This document shows, piece by piece, positions 1 to 14,700 of a stretch of DNA of 64,000 bases. The position numbers and the translations under genes are program-made. Location: contig CM060202.1 in NCBI GenBank assembly GCA_030562195.1, positions 11,594,001-11,658,000 of the forward strand, written 5' to 3'. The notes under the pieces are model-generated. The model made no database searches. It was not told where the DNA came from and saw nothing but the letters and a program-made list of their open reading frames with translations. Position 1 is the first letter of the stretch. Each line of letters opens with the position of its first letter. Source of the stretch: Nipponacmea schrenckii (Eukaryota > Mollusca > Gastropoda > Lottiidae).

Positions 1-2940
1 CATGGAGACCCTTGATCTCCAGCATAACAGGTCTTCATCGGACCTTGTAATTTGAACATCTCGATTTCTCGCTTTACTGAACATGAGCATATAAATGTTC
101 ATTATTTCTGATTGTCAATTCAAATCGGATTAAATGTGGCTGTCTAGGATGAAAATCTCACTTGATTTATGTTTTATCGTGTGAAAGGATCTTTTCAAAT
201 TAGACATCCTGTAGCTTAATGGTCATGTCCCGTCTATTACCGTGAGATATAGCCCTGTATACCGGACATCACTTGACCATAGTGACCAGTCATCTCACGC
301 TGGGCAATTTCTTCTCTCCAAACCAAAATTAATCATTAATTGACACCCGAACCCCAGCCAATCGAGAAAGATAAGCTCAATTTACTTGGTTTTGTTGTCA
401 AAGAAAATTAATTGTAGCTTACATGATGAAGGTTGTCGTATCAAGTTTACTGGGTAGCTATGTACAGTATTTTATCTACAGTGCTTCAATAAACTATTTG
501 TGTGATTTGATAGATCAATTTCCTTTTGATCTTTTTGTTTATAAATTTATATTTAACAATAATTACTGTTTGCCAGAAATACTTCATGGAACTGAATTGT
601 CTTTAGATGACAATAGCACGTTAGTGCTGGAGATGCCCGCTCTTCACATCCTAACCATAGAAAACTGTCATATACAAATAAAAGATGATGGCAGTTCCTT
701 ATGTTTTCGGGAAGAGTTCAGTAGAAGAGGATAAAAATTTGATTGTTTTCACAGCAGCATAAATTTTGAGTGTGCGGTGCATTTCCCTCTTCCAGGTTAT
801 CTATGAAGACAAAAACGACATTTTAGCGCCCCTTCTTAACATCCTGGTTTCACATCCGTCCTCAAACAGTTTATAACATTGAATTATTATTTCCTTTCTA
901 CAAATTTCATTAACTACAAACCGAAAAAATTCATAGATCTGACTTTCAAACAATTTTTTCTTCTAATCGCGAGAATTGCCGAAATTTCTTATAATCTAGA
1001 GAATGAAAACAATATAATTTCATAGTCACCCACGGTGGTCCCTGTGATATCCAATATCACTCACAGAACTTCAATCAAAGACTTTCATTTCGTCCACAAC
1101 ATTAAAGAGAAACGGTTGGACAAACTTTATAGCTATTTTAAATTAAACAAAACTGGACACAATATGCTCAAAAGATTTTCGCAGTTTACAATTGGTGGGA
1201 AAATTGAAGTTTTGGTGTTAAAAAGAAGTTCATTTGATGTAGTTCATTGTGTATATTTTAACGTCGATCGTCTTAATCTAAGAATAAATAAGGCAAAGAC
1301 TCATATATTTTTCTGGATTAACAGAATATACCTTATACTTGTATTGATACCACTCTTTGAAATGATGAATTCCCTCCGCTAAAAGGATGCACCCCTGTTA
1401 GTTTAAGAGCTGTGCATTCTTTTTTTTAAAACTATAATACAATAATAATAATAAACTCTTTATTTTACATGGGTCAGAAATCCTGTCTCTAAATAGCTGT
1501 TAATTTTTTTCTCACCATTTGAAATTTTCTCCAACCAATCCATTTTCATGAAATTTAAACGTTTATTGTACAAATATGATAATATTATTTTGATTTATTG
1601 GTAAGAAGTATTAAACTATATTGAAAGTTTGGCCAAGCCTCGGGTTATCAAATAATATATCATCATTTATTATAAAGATGTTTTCCATCAAATTTAATTG
1701 AATTTTCGAATGTTAACTCTTGGTCGCATTATACATTATATATTGGTTAGATTTTTGTCCATGGGTTAGATCCAGCTTGCTCGTGTTTGCGGGTAACAGT
1801 CAAAGTTGACACCAGACAGAATGTAGCCGTAGCATCTATGGAAAACCGTTAAATTCTTAGATTAAGTTGACCACGAGTCAAAGAGCACATTTATGTCATT
1901 CTTTGATCATTTTCTATCTTTTAAACAAAAGTTGGATGTGGTCAACCATCAATTTAGCAATCGATATGAGTGACAAACATTTCTTCCTGGCTTGAATTGA
2001 TTGTTACGTATATAAATGTATATGTATGCTATAACAATAACAACTTGAAACTGATATAGGATATCCGTAAGTGTGCAGAAAATATTTTACACCCCATAAT
2101 ATCATTAGTCTAGTTTAATGTGTTAATATGGATACATCCTCTCCAGAATTTGTAGAATTTAATTTTAGTCTGCATTCTTTATTGGAATCGCCAGTTCCGG
2201 CTCAAACAGTAGGTGTATAAATCACATTGTATCAGCATCTATTCTTCTTTCTGCATTCTATTGAAACATACGTTCAGGACATGATATATGTTTATCTCCT
2301 GCATAACTGACAATAGGCATGTATTTTTTTGTAATCGTATACATGCACTTACCGTCAGTAAATAATGTTTAAGAAACATCAATCCAATAGGTATTTTATT
2401 TTACAAAATATGTACCTCTAAATGTAACCTTGAATTTTAAGATAATTTCGTCTGATATAAGGTTTGACCAACACTTCGTGGTTTCTGGTCTTTTGAATGG
2501 TTCATTGTGAAACCACGGGTAGTCAAGTCCATGTAAATTACCTAAGAAAAGCCACCTCTGTACTCTGGACAATGTATGGTATTGACCACTTGATATAATA
2601 GACGTGATGTTGCCATGCCTCTAACAGATCAAACTTGAAGCGTGGTTTTGTTGATAAATCATGATTGAAAATAGCTTCTAACAAAACTAGTGGTTTCAGG
2701 TTACTATTTTCTCACGAGGGGAGGTGTCGAAATCTTTTCATCGTCAATTTGTGTTTTAGCTGGGTGTGCATCTTCACAAAGTCATTAAGAACATTACTGC
2801 CTATCAGAGGCCCCGACAGAAAGTATGCAAGTCATAATGTTAACATTTCTGTCGAAGGGTCTGATTATCTGTATTCGCTGGCGTACAATCTAATCAAAAT
2901 ACTTCATTCCACGATACAAGAAGAGAACGAAGTTTTTAAT
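1..2940. other. Non-genic region left of the window's first gene
   Basis: I see no exon that I can support here. Short open frames exist (for example 423-734, 103 codons, and 1035-1382, 115 codons, both +), but neither shows a recognisable domain, convincing splice context or biased composition, so I treat them as chance. CpG dinucleotides are clearly commoner here than in the gene bodies further right. A short AAT run lies at about 1440-1452. Confidence 0.5.
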
Positions 2941-2949
2941 TTGTCAAGA

Positions 2950-3680
2950 TGGTTAGGCCGGAACTGTGGGAGGGAATTCAGACACCGCTCTTGGGTGGGG
3001 CGGGAAAGTGGGAGGGAATACAGACACCGTGCTGAGAGTGTGGGAGGGAATCCAGACACAACGCTGGCGGAATTGTGGGAGGGAATTCAGACACCGGGTC
3101 GGGGCGGGAAAGTGGGAGGAAATTCAGACACCGCGCTTGGGTGGGGGCGGGAAAATGGGACGGAATCCAGACACCGTGTTGGGAGAGACAGGAATGTGAA
3201 AGGGAATCCAGACATTGCTCTGTCGGGGCTGGAACTCTGGGAGGGAACTTAGACACTGCGCTTAGGTGGGGTGGGAAAGTGGGAGAACCCAGACACCGTG
3301 CTGGGAGAGCCGGGACTGTGGGAGGAAATCCAGACACTGAGCTGGCGGAACTGTGGGAGGGATTTCAGACACCGTGCTTGGGTGGGGCGAGAAAGTTGGA
3401 GGGAATTCAGACAATGTGATTGGGTGGGGCGGGAAATGTGTGAGGGAATCCCGACACCGTGCTGGGGTGCGGGAGGGAATCCAGATACCGCGCTGGGGGG
3501 CGAACTGTGGGAGGGGGAATCAAGATACCGCGCTGGAACCGGGATTGTAGATACTGTGCTTGGGTAAGGAATCAAGATTAAGGGCTGGGATTAGGATTGT
3601 TGGGTATTAAGATACTCAGCTGGGCTTTGGAATGTTCAGGGAATTAAGATAATGCGCTGTGACGTAATGGGTAATTTTCC
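2950..3680. repeat. GC-rich minisatellite, degenerate tandem array
   Basis: About 15 to 18 imperfect units share the core GGGAGGGAATYCAGACACCG followed by GTGCTGGG-like and GGTGGGGCGGGAAA-like linkers. Spacing varies between roughly 30 and 50 bp. Units are crisp from about 2955 to 3530 and decay towards about 3680. The purine/G-rich strand is the + strand, so several runs of three or more G lie close together. Open frames in all frames on both strands across this block come from the repeat and lack stops by composition; I do not call them genes. Confidence 0.9.
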
Positions 3681-3689
3681 TGGGGTTGG

Positions 3690-6600
3690 GACTGTGGCAG
3701 AACTAGGGAGGAGGGCACAAGGTATCTTGGTGTGAATGGGTTTTCAGTCTAAGGGTATTTGGATGGGCTTTCTCTTAAATTGAGAGGTACTCGATGTACC
3801 TCCGTGCATTGCTTCGAATTACAGAACTCCGAAGACTTATCATAGGTTACCACCTGTCATTGACTACTGTCGCATTATTTAACGGGAAAATTGTTTTAAA
3901 CAATTTTCATAAGTAGTCTCAGTGGTCAAATTTGAATTTGCAGAGAATTCCCTCCCTTGAAGAAAACGTATATAAAACGTTACTATATTTTGAAATTAAA
4001 ACTTGTTCTAGAAGGTACGGGTTTTCATCACTTTAAATTTACACACATTATGATGAAAGCTACATACCAGAAAGATATTTCATTTTTTATGCTGATATTT
4101 GCTCCTCATAATCTTCAGATCGGCTTCTACTTTTCGAAATTTCCTGGCGGAGGGCCTACCATTCTTGATAGTCCTTAGATTGAAACTGCTGAAATAACAC
4201 TTCCGGTAGTTCTTGAAGCTTTTTATGGTTTGGTTTTGATATAAAAAAAAGAACAGAGGCAAAACAAAATCATTGAAACATTAATGATTATGTTTAACAT
4301 TGGCATTTTTCGACCACTTGGTTCTATTTGTCCCTTCTTTACTTTTTATTTATTGACACATTTTCGTCTGCAGTAAATTGATACATTGACCAATGTGACA
4401 TGCAGTAAACATCCGTGGATTTCGTTTAATGTGTAAACCCTGCAGTGTTTGGTTGTTGTGCCCAACAGACTTGTATTAGGCTCACACTTTATTAGCTTTG
4501 GTCGTGGTTTGTTGATACGGGCCAGATTTGAGTGGGCACGTTATCTCTGTCAATGGAATTCCTTGAGGTATGATCGTTTGACCAATCAAACCAATTTGAC
4601 TAATGCCTGTCAAACTTGTGCATTCCAATTCGTAAGGAACCAGAGTGCTTGATAATCAATTTATTATTATTCCATTAGTTATAATGAAAGAAATTAATCC
4701 AAGAGTACCAAGGTGTTCTTGACAGCATAGCAAGCTGAACCATAAAATCGTTCGGAGATGTCGGCGGTTGGCAAAACTGGTTCACCAAACTTTGACAAAT
4801 TTTGGTCAGAAGAATGTGGTTATTGATAGATGATTTCATTGTGTAGCGCATTTACATATTTCTATACCTGGTTGTGTGTGCTTTAGAGATTCTAACAGAT
4901 TCTATTGATTGTTACAACTGCCACTATGGACATTCTTTATTTGGTTTGTATGCAGATTTTACCTTATTTTTGTCTAGTTATAAACTAAGTTCTACGAGCT
5001 AGTTATAATACATTGTACGGTTCTCTTGTCGTCTGTAAATTTCAGATAACCTACTTATACGTATAAGTATCTTTTATTTATTCTGTTGCAGCTAAATATG
5101 ATTTACATGCTGTATTTGGAATTGGTATCTAGAATCGTCTCTAAATGACAACGAAATTTCGTTTTTAAGTCAGCATCAGCTGGTTTATAAAAAGTTTACG
5201 CCCCACTAATCCAGATACGTTTCTGCTTTTATTTTCGTCTCATTCTGTGAGTTATGATCAATTATGATAAAGATGACCACAGTCTAGCTATAAACTCAGC
5301 AGGTAGAGATCTGATCTAGTTATCAGGTAGTATAAACAATGTACTGACAGTGATGACACCGGCAGCTGACACTGGTCTTTAATATTAAGATTTAATATTT
5401 AGATAGACTCTTATAATTACCATACTGAAAGCGGCATTTTTTTTATGAAGAAAGAAAAACCTAACAAAAATCAAATGGAAACGTATAGTGTTAAACTGAC
5501 AACAGATTGAACTTCGTACTGTGGTAACAGTCTGAACCTTTGCTTCTGTACAGAGAGTTAGACTCGATGTACAGTATGAAGATTCGAGAAGAATTAATTT
5601 TGATCGCCTTTTCTGGTACTTCATCTAACTTTCAGGAACTAGGTCTAAGGAATCATTAGCAGAGGTTTGCAAGGCAGACTTTAATACAATTTTCTGTGCT
5701 AGGAATAAGCATTAATCACTGTCAGTCACCATTTAAATTCCGACCCGGGATATCTCTTTAATGGTCATGTATCTACGTGATATAAACAGTGGCTCTCTAT
5801 AGTCATCATCACCCCTATCTCTTAGAATATCACACTGTCTTAACGCTGGTCAACTGGTCGCTTACAGTTCTATTTGATCTATTGTCCAGCTTTGAAAAGA
5901 AAAGATTCAGAAACACTGGTGCTTTGTTTCTTTGTACTTTCCAGTTTCACCTGGGAAAAGTGTCAGTCTCGATATCATCACACGTACTTTGTCTTGTCGC
6001 TTATAAGTTTCCTTCTATAGTCGGTGTGAAATTCATTTAATTTGCTTATAGGACCTATTCATCAATATCAATTGCAACTTAGATTTGATGCAAGGTGAAC
6101 TGTGCATAGAGGACATTAAGAGACAAAAAGTCATACCACCATCGTCATCTTTTTCGATATTCCTGTTTCGAAATTCAAATTGCATAATCGGGATTATTCT
6201 TGTTTTTGAGGAACGAATTCAAATGCTGCTTGTTCAATTTCCGATATCAAATGGGCAAAGTCAATGTTTCACATTGAGCGTGTATGTACTTAATGATGTC
6301 ACTTTATATGAGACAAATTGAATAAAGGTAACTTGAGGATGGAATCAGTCTAAGCTTTAACCCTAAACCACGTACAAGGCGCCTTGACTGGTATATATTC
6401 CGGACACGTTCACTGACCATCAATAAGATTTAGTAAGACAGTTATAACAATGGCCTTTTCTATTGTTAATACTTGAATAACTTTCTGAGTCTAATTCGAA
6501 TGGTCATTAGAGTTGTCCATGTTTAATGACGTCACGATAGGACAGGTGTTAGCCTTACACACGATAAACGAATGCGGATTGCTTTGTAATAGTTTGTCCA

Positions 6601-8713
6601 GGTGAACAATTCTCGGACAAACAGCCTATCATATTATGATTTCCAGACTGGAACCTTTGTCTCTCAAAGTTTCTAAAAGTTTAAATTTTCCAAACTTCCA
6701 GCAACTGGTGACTAGCAAAAAGAATATTCTGTTCTGATTTTGATAACATAATAATATTGACTTTAGGATAGATGAACTAATGGCTACTTCAATAATAAGA
6801 ATTCAAATTTTAACTTTCACATATTTAATTTTTAAATGCTTCAAAACAAAAAGTATAACAGGTGTGAATCGAGGGATACTTAAATATCAACATTTCATGA
6901 ATGAAAGTTTCAACAATAAAATATTTCCAAAACAAATATGAACTTTGTTTTTTGGTGTTCTTTCATTTACAAGCTGTGACATGTTGGTAGGTTTGGGCGA
7001 TCTGACATTCAAATTCTGAACCGGATATTATTTTTCCGATGACCTATCGATTGATTTGACAAATGGATGACGCTATTTGTATCTGCCTGTCATAACGATA
7101 TAACAGTATTTAAATGTACTTGAATATTTGTGTTTCGTCTAATTGTGAAAAATAATGTGTTTGTTGGTAGTTATTGATTTTGTATTGTTATTGCAGACAT
7201 GATAGGAAGATATCGGAATTCGCCATTTTGGATAATAAATTTACACTCCGGCGTAAGATTTGTCTGTGTTGCTCAATCTTTCTTAATTGATCGTAAAAAT
7301 TTAAAAGTATTTGATAGTTGAAACGTGTTTAGAATGTTTATCTGTCTCCTGGATTTCCAAATATTCCAATCGATTCAATGAATAAGGATGTTTGTATTCA
7401 AATTGATGATGAATTCACGATGATTTCATCACGATGACGTTCTGAATGTGTCGTCTGCTAGAATAATTGTGAAAGCGATTCATGTTGTAACAGTTGTTGT
7501 TTGAACAATGGCTACATTATTTGCCTTATTTGCCATCAAGCGCTGATTTTGTTTCAAAGGACTGGATATTTATTGACTTTGTCAACAATATAATACGCTC
7601 GGCTTATCCTTGACAAATAAACAAATCTTAACTTAGACAACATGCTGTAGATTGCTACTGTTATCTTCAAGCCTTCTTCTTTAATTTTCTTCTGTCTTAT
7701 CAAAGATACCCAGCTGTGTGGGAGAAATTATGTCATCTATAATTAGATTTAACTGGACACATTTGTTTTAAATTTCAAGCTAACTAGAAACTGACATTTT
7801 TCATCTGGTAGCCTATATTATGCCATGGAACTGTTAAGTCAGTGCTCAGGTTGACCTATATAAGGTTAAGTTCAACCAGACCTGGTATTGTGTCAAATAT
7901 CATTAGATATATTGTTGAATTTGACAGGCCCCGATACTTTTGGTTGATTACCATGGTTCAATATAGCTTGTGTGACTGTAGCTTTAAAATATACAAATGA
8001 GTCTTAGCTGTATACTGTTGATATAAGCCTATTATGATCTAATGTTATACAGTAGCCATATAAATGGTGGGTTATATTGACAGATATATAACTATGTAAA
8101 CACTATAAACTGTATAATATTCTCATAAACCATAATTGCTCTTAGTGATATAATATGAAAAGTGGTGTTTGCTAATTATGACTTGCTAAATATTGTTAAA
8201 ATGAAATGGCTGTAGAATCTGTGCACTGTATGCATCTGTATAATAGTAATATACAATTAAGTAAATAAACCTAAGTAAACTGTAAAATTAATTTATATTC
8301 ACTTGGAAAATTTGTGTTTTGAAGGTAAAGAAAGGATGTATAGTCACAATGTGTATCCATTACTTCTAGCTATCATAACGATATAGGGTAGGCCTTACTT
8401 ATTTTCAAGGATATATAGAGAACAATACACATTACCGGTACCTGAAAGAGAATATTCATAAAACAAAATGACAAAATCAGACAATTATGAGTGAACAGTA
8501 AACAGCTATTGTGGACAATTCAAGATCTTATGGATTATTCTTATTAGTTATGTGGATAATATAAGAGTTAAAAGATTCAATGAGAATAAATTCTAATTTA
8601 TTATATTCTAATCAGACAGTTCACTAGTCAATACAAATACAAATACATCAAAATAACCCATCTATATTTCGGAGAGCCTTTCATTTATAAATTGTGTTCA
8701 ATATTTTGAAAGA
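3690..8713. other. Non-coding region upstream of Dixin, probable promoter zone at about 7.0-7.5 kb
   Basis: No exon is supported. The stretch 7000-7470 is visibly enriched in CpG (many CG dinucleotides in a CpG-poor neighbourhood) and lies 1.2-1.7 kb before the Dixin start codon, so it is the best candidate for the Dixin promoter or first non-coding exon. This is inference from composition only. An acceptor-like TTATTGCAG at about 7190-7198 is present, but I could not place a matching 5' UTR exon. Confidence 0.35.
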
Positions 8714-11700
8714 ATGAATGTGTCAGGATCATCAGCCAGTTCTATCAAAAGTCCTGAACCAAGTGAAGGTTCTCCTGCATGGATAGAATGGCAAGTAAGT
8801 GTTAAAAAAACTGTGTTATGCCCTTTAGTGTGATATAAATTAGGAGATCTGACACATCTCTCATGCTATATATAGCCAATAGGGCCTACAATTAAAGATG
8901 TTGGAGATAATCCAAACTGTTGGCATATATTCCTGCCCTATGTTTTGAGGATTTTGTTTATTTTTTTTCAAGTTGATTATCATAACATATATGTATATGG
9001 TATAAAAGTCCTGAGATGCTATCCACAGCTTACTTCAGTATTATTTTGTTTAATTTCAGCAACAATTAGATGCATATAAAGCTTGGGTGAACTCTCAGTT
9101 ACGTAAAAGATCAGACAGTAAACCTATTGATGATTTGAGAACAGATCTTCGAGATGGACAGGTCCTGGCTACTCTTATTGAGATTGTTGGTATGTACTTT
9201 ATTATTAACTCTATTTCCTTAATGATACATGATATGATATTTGGTACCACAGTGTCTTCCTAACTCTAGGAATGAGCAATTGTTCCTGATATATCCCAAA
9301 AATACTCTCAGGCTACAATGTAGTACTTAGTGTAGGATATTTTTGACATCAACAAAACATTGATTAAAAAATGTCTGGTTGGGAAAAAAATAAATCAACA
9401 GCCCTGGGCTAGATACAACACAGTCTTTGCCCTTCTCAACTGATCTAGAAAAGGGAACAGTTAAAATATGTCTTTTTTCTGATAAAATATTTCTTCCAAT
9501 AATCTAAACATGGCATTGATAACGTGCATTTTGAATTACTCTAATTTTCTTGTAGTCTATTTATATTTTGACTAATGTATTGTATATCTATTGTCAGGTA
9601 ATGAAAAGCTATGCAATATTTCAACCAATCCTGAAACAAGAGAAGACATGACACATAATATAGATATAGTTCTGCAATTTGTAGAGAAAAATAAAATCAG
9701 AGTGCATGAAATGACAGCTCAAGGTAGGGCTTTATTTAACCTCAACAATATTTTAATTGAAGAGCATGCCAAGAATTTATATACAACTGCTTGAGGCATA
9801 TTGTACAAATGAGACCCATGTTTTTCAAATGGGATTTTTCTATGGATACAATGAATTCAAGTATCTCAATCACTGTTTAGGTTGGCATTGCATGGGTGAC
9901 AAGGGAGGTAATTACTATTTAATGGCTTATTCTGATAATTGATAGGCTACCTTCACTTCACCCTAAGCAGTGGAAATGATGAAATAGAAAGTTTTTGAAT
10001 ATTATTATTTTGAGGATACTTACTGAGCTCTTGATGAAAATATCCCGCTAATTTGATTCTCTATATTTTTCAGACATTATTGATGGTAATTTAAAATGTA
10101 TAATGAGATTAATATTGGCTCTAGCTGCCCATTATAAACCTTCTAGTGTTAAACATTCATCATATCACCATATTAGATCACCATCCTGTATAGCACAGGT
10201 AGGTTTATATCACCTTATTAAATCACCATCCTGTATAGCTCAGGTAGGTTTATATCACCTTATTAAATCACCATCCTGTATAGCTCAGGTAGGTTTATAT
10301 CAATATATTAGATCACCATCTGGGGTATAGCTCAGGTAGGTTTATATCACCATATTAGATCACCATCCTGTATAGCACAGGTAGGTTTATATCACCTTAT
10401 TAGATCACCATCCTGTATAGCACAGGTAGGTTTATTTCACCATATTAGATCACCATCCTGTATAGCACAGGTAGGTTTATATTACCATATTAGATCACCA
10501 TCCTGTATAGCACAGGTAGGTTTATATCACCATATAAGATCACCATCCTGTATAGCACAGGTAGGTTTATATTACCATATTAGATCACCATCCTGTATAG
10601 CACAGGTAGGTTTATATCACAATTCTGATAGCACATCCATCCAAAGCAATCCATGATTTTCAATAGATTAACTTTTAACAAAACACAGGCATGCTTTGAG
10701 AAACAGTAAGATTTTTCAATACATTTAACCTGTGTTTTATATTGAAGGAGGCTGCTGTAGCTCTATCTGAAGCTAGAAGAAATGCAGCTAGAGCTGGTCA
10801 TAGATATAGACGTACAAGAGAGTCTGCTATAGCTGACAGAAGACATGGTCATAAGTAAGTGAAATTTTTTTCACTATATACTTAATTTGGATCAGAAAAG
10901 CCTTTTGAAATGACAGCTGCATTTAGATACAGATGCAAAGAGATGTTTAGAAGAATTTCACTAGCTAAACTAGAGAAACATTGCCTTTCTTTATTAAAGG
11001 GAAGTAATATTGTGTCAAGGGAGATAATTTCAGTTACAAATTTACTCTAATGTTCATGATTGCAATATAGGTATCAAGACAGTAGTTCCGAACAGTTCTC
11101 TGATTCCGATCACAGTGAAAGAAGTCATCCTGGAAGAACTCGAAGAGATTTAAGACATTATGATGCTAGTGGTGGTCGGGGCTATAACAATAGACTCAGT
11201 CCGAGATGTTATAATACACCAGTTAGAGAGGGCAGTTATACTGACCATTTACCACGCAGTAAATCATTATCTATTGATCACATACATGGTGAGTTATTGC
11301 CCTTGTTTTTCAGAAAATATAATATTATCTTGATTATTATATCACATAGAATCTTATGTATCTTTAGTATTCATCAAAACTGTTCAAATTTCTCTCTTCT
11401 AACAGCTAAAGACAGTGGTGCTGAATTAGAAGATGCTGCTAGTGTAGTTGATAAAACACAGTATGATGAGTTGTTGCAGGAATATACGGAACTAGGTCAT
11501 TCCATGCAGGAAACAAAAACTGAGTTAATAATGTTACAAGAATTGGTGAGTGTAGTCTTTGATGGTTTCAATGTATGTTTTGCACTTTATTCTGTTTATT
11601 TAACTAAAAAGGTCAAAAAAGTACTTTATGATGATGCTGAAAGGGGCTGACTTAGAGAAATGCTACAGTAGTAATGGCAAGTGTGGTACCAGGCATGGTA

Positions 11701-14700
11701 TGCTTACTCTTCTAGACACTTGATACATATAGTATAAAATATATTCCAATAATATTTATGATTGATATACTGAACAGATGATAAGCTACTACTTATTTAT
11801 TGCTAAATTCTTCTGGTTGATTTAGGGTTTCATTTTACTGTTCAGGGGTCAAATTCTTGAAATCTTAACTTAGATAAACTCCAGATTTTAAGAAATACAG
11901 AAATCTAATTGGATATTAAAACTGAATTTAGTGATGGACCAATCAGATGACTGAAACACTCAAATCATCTAAAGTTAAGATTTTGAGAATAAAGGTCCTG
12001 ATTATTAGTACTTAGTACTTACTTAGTATTATCTCTTGAATTTATTGAAATGATATGATTATTAGTACTTAGTACTTACTTAGTATTATCTCTTGAATTT
12101 ATTGAAATGATATGATTATTATATTCATTTATTAATTCATTACAGTTATTACGAGGTGAAGATCCTGAAGGTTCCGAAGATGCTACTGTAAGTTGAACAT
12201 TAATTTTCATGATTTTGATTTATAATATATGATTTATGATGTAATTATTATGATGAACAGTATTTCTGATATTTTAAAAGTTGAATGATTTCTTATGATA
12301 TCCTAATTTTTTTGATTTTAATAATTTTTGAACAAAATGTAGATTATATGATATGATGATATGATATGATATGATATGAGATAATAATTATCATTTATTT
12401 ATCATCATTATTATTTTAGGCTGGTCTAATAAGACAGTTACATCTAAAAGATAAATGTATCACATCTTTAAAGGTAAACTTTAGTCTTATTCTTCTTTTT
12501 TATTTTTGAAAATGGTTGAAATGTGACAGTTATTCTGGTTTTCTTAATAACATTTCTGTTACTTAAATCAGTTACATGGAAATCAAATTAAAAAATATGA
12601 AGGTGTGGCTCAGGTTACTCTGAACCTTTATCAATTGAGTACTGTTAAGTGCTAGTACTAGGGTAATATAATCATATTTTTCCCTCATTGCATACTCTAT
12701 GTGTTTGTATATAATTTATTTTGCTGAGTCAAGTAATAAGCAGAATGTTGTATGACAAATTTCTTGGTATACTATGTTAAGAATTTCTGTACACTTCTAT
12801 AATAAAACTCCAATTTCTATTATTCTTTCTAGCATGATATTGTGAAACTACAAGATGAAATAACTCAACAAATACATGAAAAAGAGAAAATAACATCAGC
12901 TTTAAAATCTGAGATAAGAGATTTACATGATCAGATGCAAATAGTTGGTGCAACAGGGGTGAGTTTATACTATATAGTATATTGTAGCTGAGCTCTGGAG
13001 AAAAATCACACTGCCACTTTCTTTTCCTGATATATATTTTGAAGATTCAGTAGATTAAATAGCAATGTCACAGATTTCTTTGTACAAATCATTTTAACTG
13101 TTGCAGTTCAACAAATTTCTAAGGATCAGACATGTATTTCAGAACAGCTATGACAAAGGGTTGGAAAGACAATGTTTATTATCTTTAACATTGTATTATA
13201 GGCCAGTTTGTCAGCAAGAGTAGCCTCCCAAGATAAAAGAATGGCTAGATTAGAAGGTAAAATATTTCAAGCTAATCCTGAAGATGGTTCTCATAGTATT
13301 AAACCAGAATATCAGGTCTGTTGAATTTTTAAATAAAATCAAAGTTCTTAGAAACAGAAAATTTTAATCACTTTAAACAGTATAACAAATATAATGCATG
13401 TGTATAATGGGTACCCACTCTCGTATCTGATTTGGAATTCTATGAAAATTGACACCTGCAAGCTAATGCAATTCTTTGTTTCATTTTTGAAAGTATACAT
13501 AAACTTTTGTCAGTTACGAGTTCTTTTAATATTCTTGGAGTTACCTTTTACTCAAAAAGGAATCAGCAGGAAGAAAATATGTATTAACCAAAAGCTGGTG
13601 AAGTGTATTTAATAATTTTTTATTTATTTTGTACAGAGTTCAGCAAGTGAACTTCACATAGTGAGGGACTCGTTACAGAGTTTACGCCACCATTTTGAAC
13701 AGACGTCACCCCACAACCATACTATAGATACTCTTGAACAGAGTATAGCATTATTAATAGAAAAATTACATACCACTGAATCATCTTCACCTTATAGTAG
13801 TAGTCATACACTTCTCTCTTCCCGGGTAGGTTTTTTTTTTTAAATTTTGTTGTATGAAATTTTGAGGGTTTGTTTTATCAGTTTTTTGTTGTCATTGCTA
13901 AATCATATCTTACATTTTCTACTGACTAAACATGATTTCTCTCTAAGGAAAAATAATATACTAAAGAAATTTATTTTAAGAAACTGTCCTTTGTTCTTGG
14001 TGCAAGCTCTGCAATGATTATGCTTCTATTTGAAATGATGTAAATGACTAAAAAACTATATTTAACAAGGATAACAACAGGTTAAGGATCCTTTCTACCA
14101 GCTGGTCCTTGGCCAAACCTCTTTGCATTGATCTTTAGATAATTATCCGTACCCATTACAGCTGGGTCAGCTTGGATTCATGAGTGAAGATGATTTATTC
14201 AAAGTCATCAGACTTTCACACACCAACCAAGCTGCCATTTGCTGGACCTGTCATAAGTTTCTAAGTACCCTGACTGAATTAATCCGTTCTTTGTTACCTG
14301 CCTTCTTTTAAATCTCTTTTGACGTTTTTTGCAGTCTTTCACAGAATCATCACCTAAAAAGTTGAATTATGATTCTGCTCCGGAACATCAGTTATCTTCC
14401 AGCGTTACACCTGCAGGTTTGTGGATTCGATTTTCATAACCAGTCATGTTTGATTAGAACTCTAGAAAATGTTTGAACATAAAATCCTATTCGTGTGAAT
14501 ATTTTTAACCCATTTTCCAAATATTTTATTAGACAAATTTGGACTTTAAGATTTGTTCGACAAAGCAAACGAATTGAGGATGATCAACAAACTATTATAT
14601 TATAAGTAAAATGAAAACCTTGGTTTCACAAGATTAGGTTAAAACTTATTTTGTTAAAAATAAATTCATTCATTGTTTTTTTTTAGACCTATCTAGGAAG

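Noticed and set aside
423..734. 103-codon open frame (+)
   Set aside because: No recognisable domain, no splice context and unremarkable composition in AT-rich DNA; treated as chance.
2665..3567. Overlapping open frames on both strands giving repetitive Gly/Arg/Asp- or Pro/Ser-rich proteins
   Set aside because: They follow from the GC-rich minisatellite, which lacks stops in most frames; no evidence of a gene.
10163..10620. CRISPR-like array interpretation of the 45-bp repeats
   Set aside because: Units are contiguous without unique spacers and sit in a eukaryotic exon/intron boundary; it is a minisatellite.
14090..14290. Relatively GC-richer stretch in a Dixin intron with an open frame (...[14 protein letters not shown]...)
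   Set aside because: No matching donor/acceptor pair in phase with the Dixin exons and no known domain; may be an unrecognised dispersed repeat.
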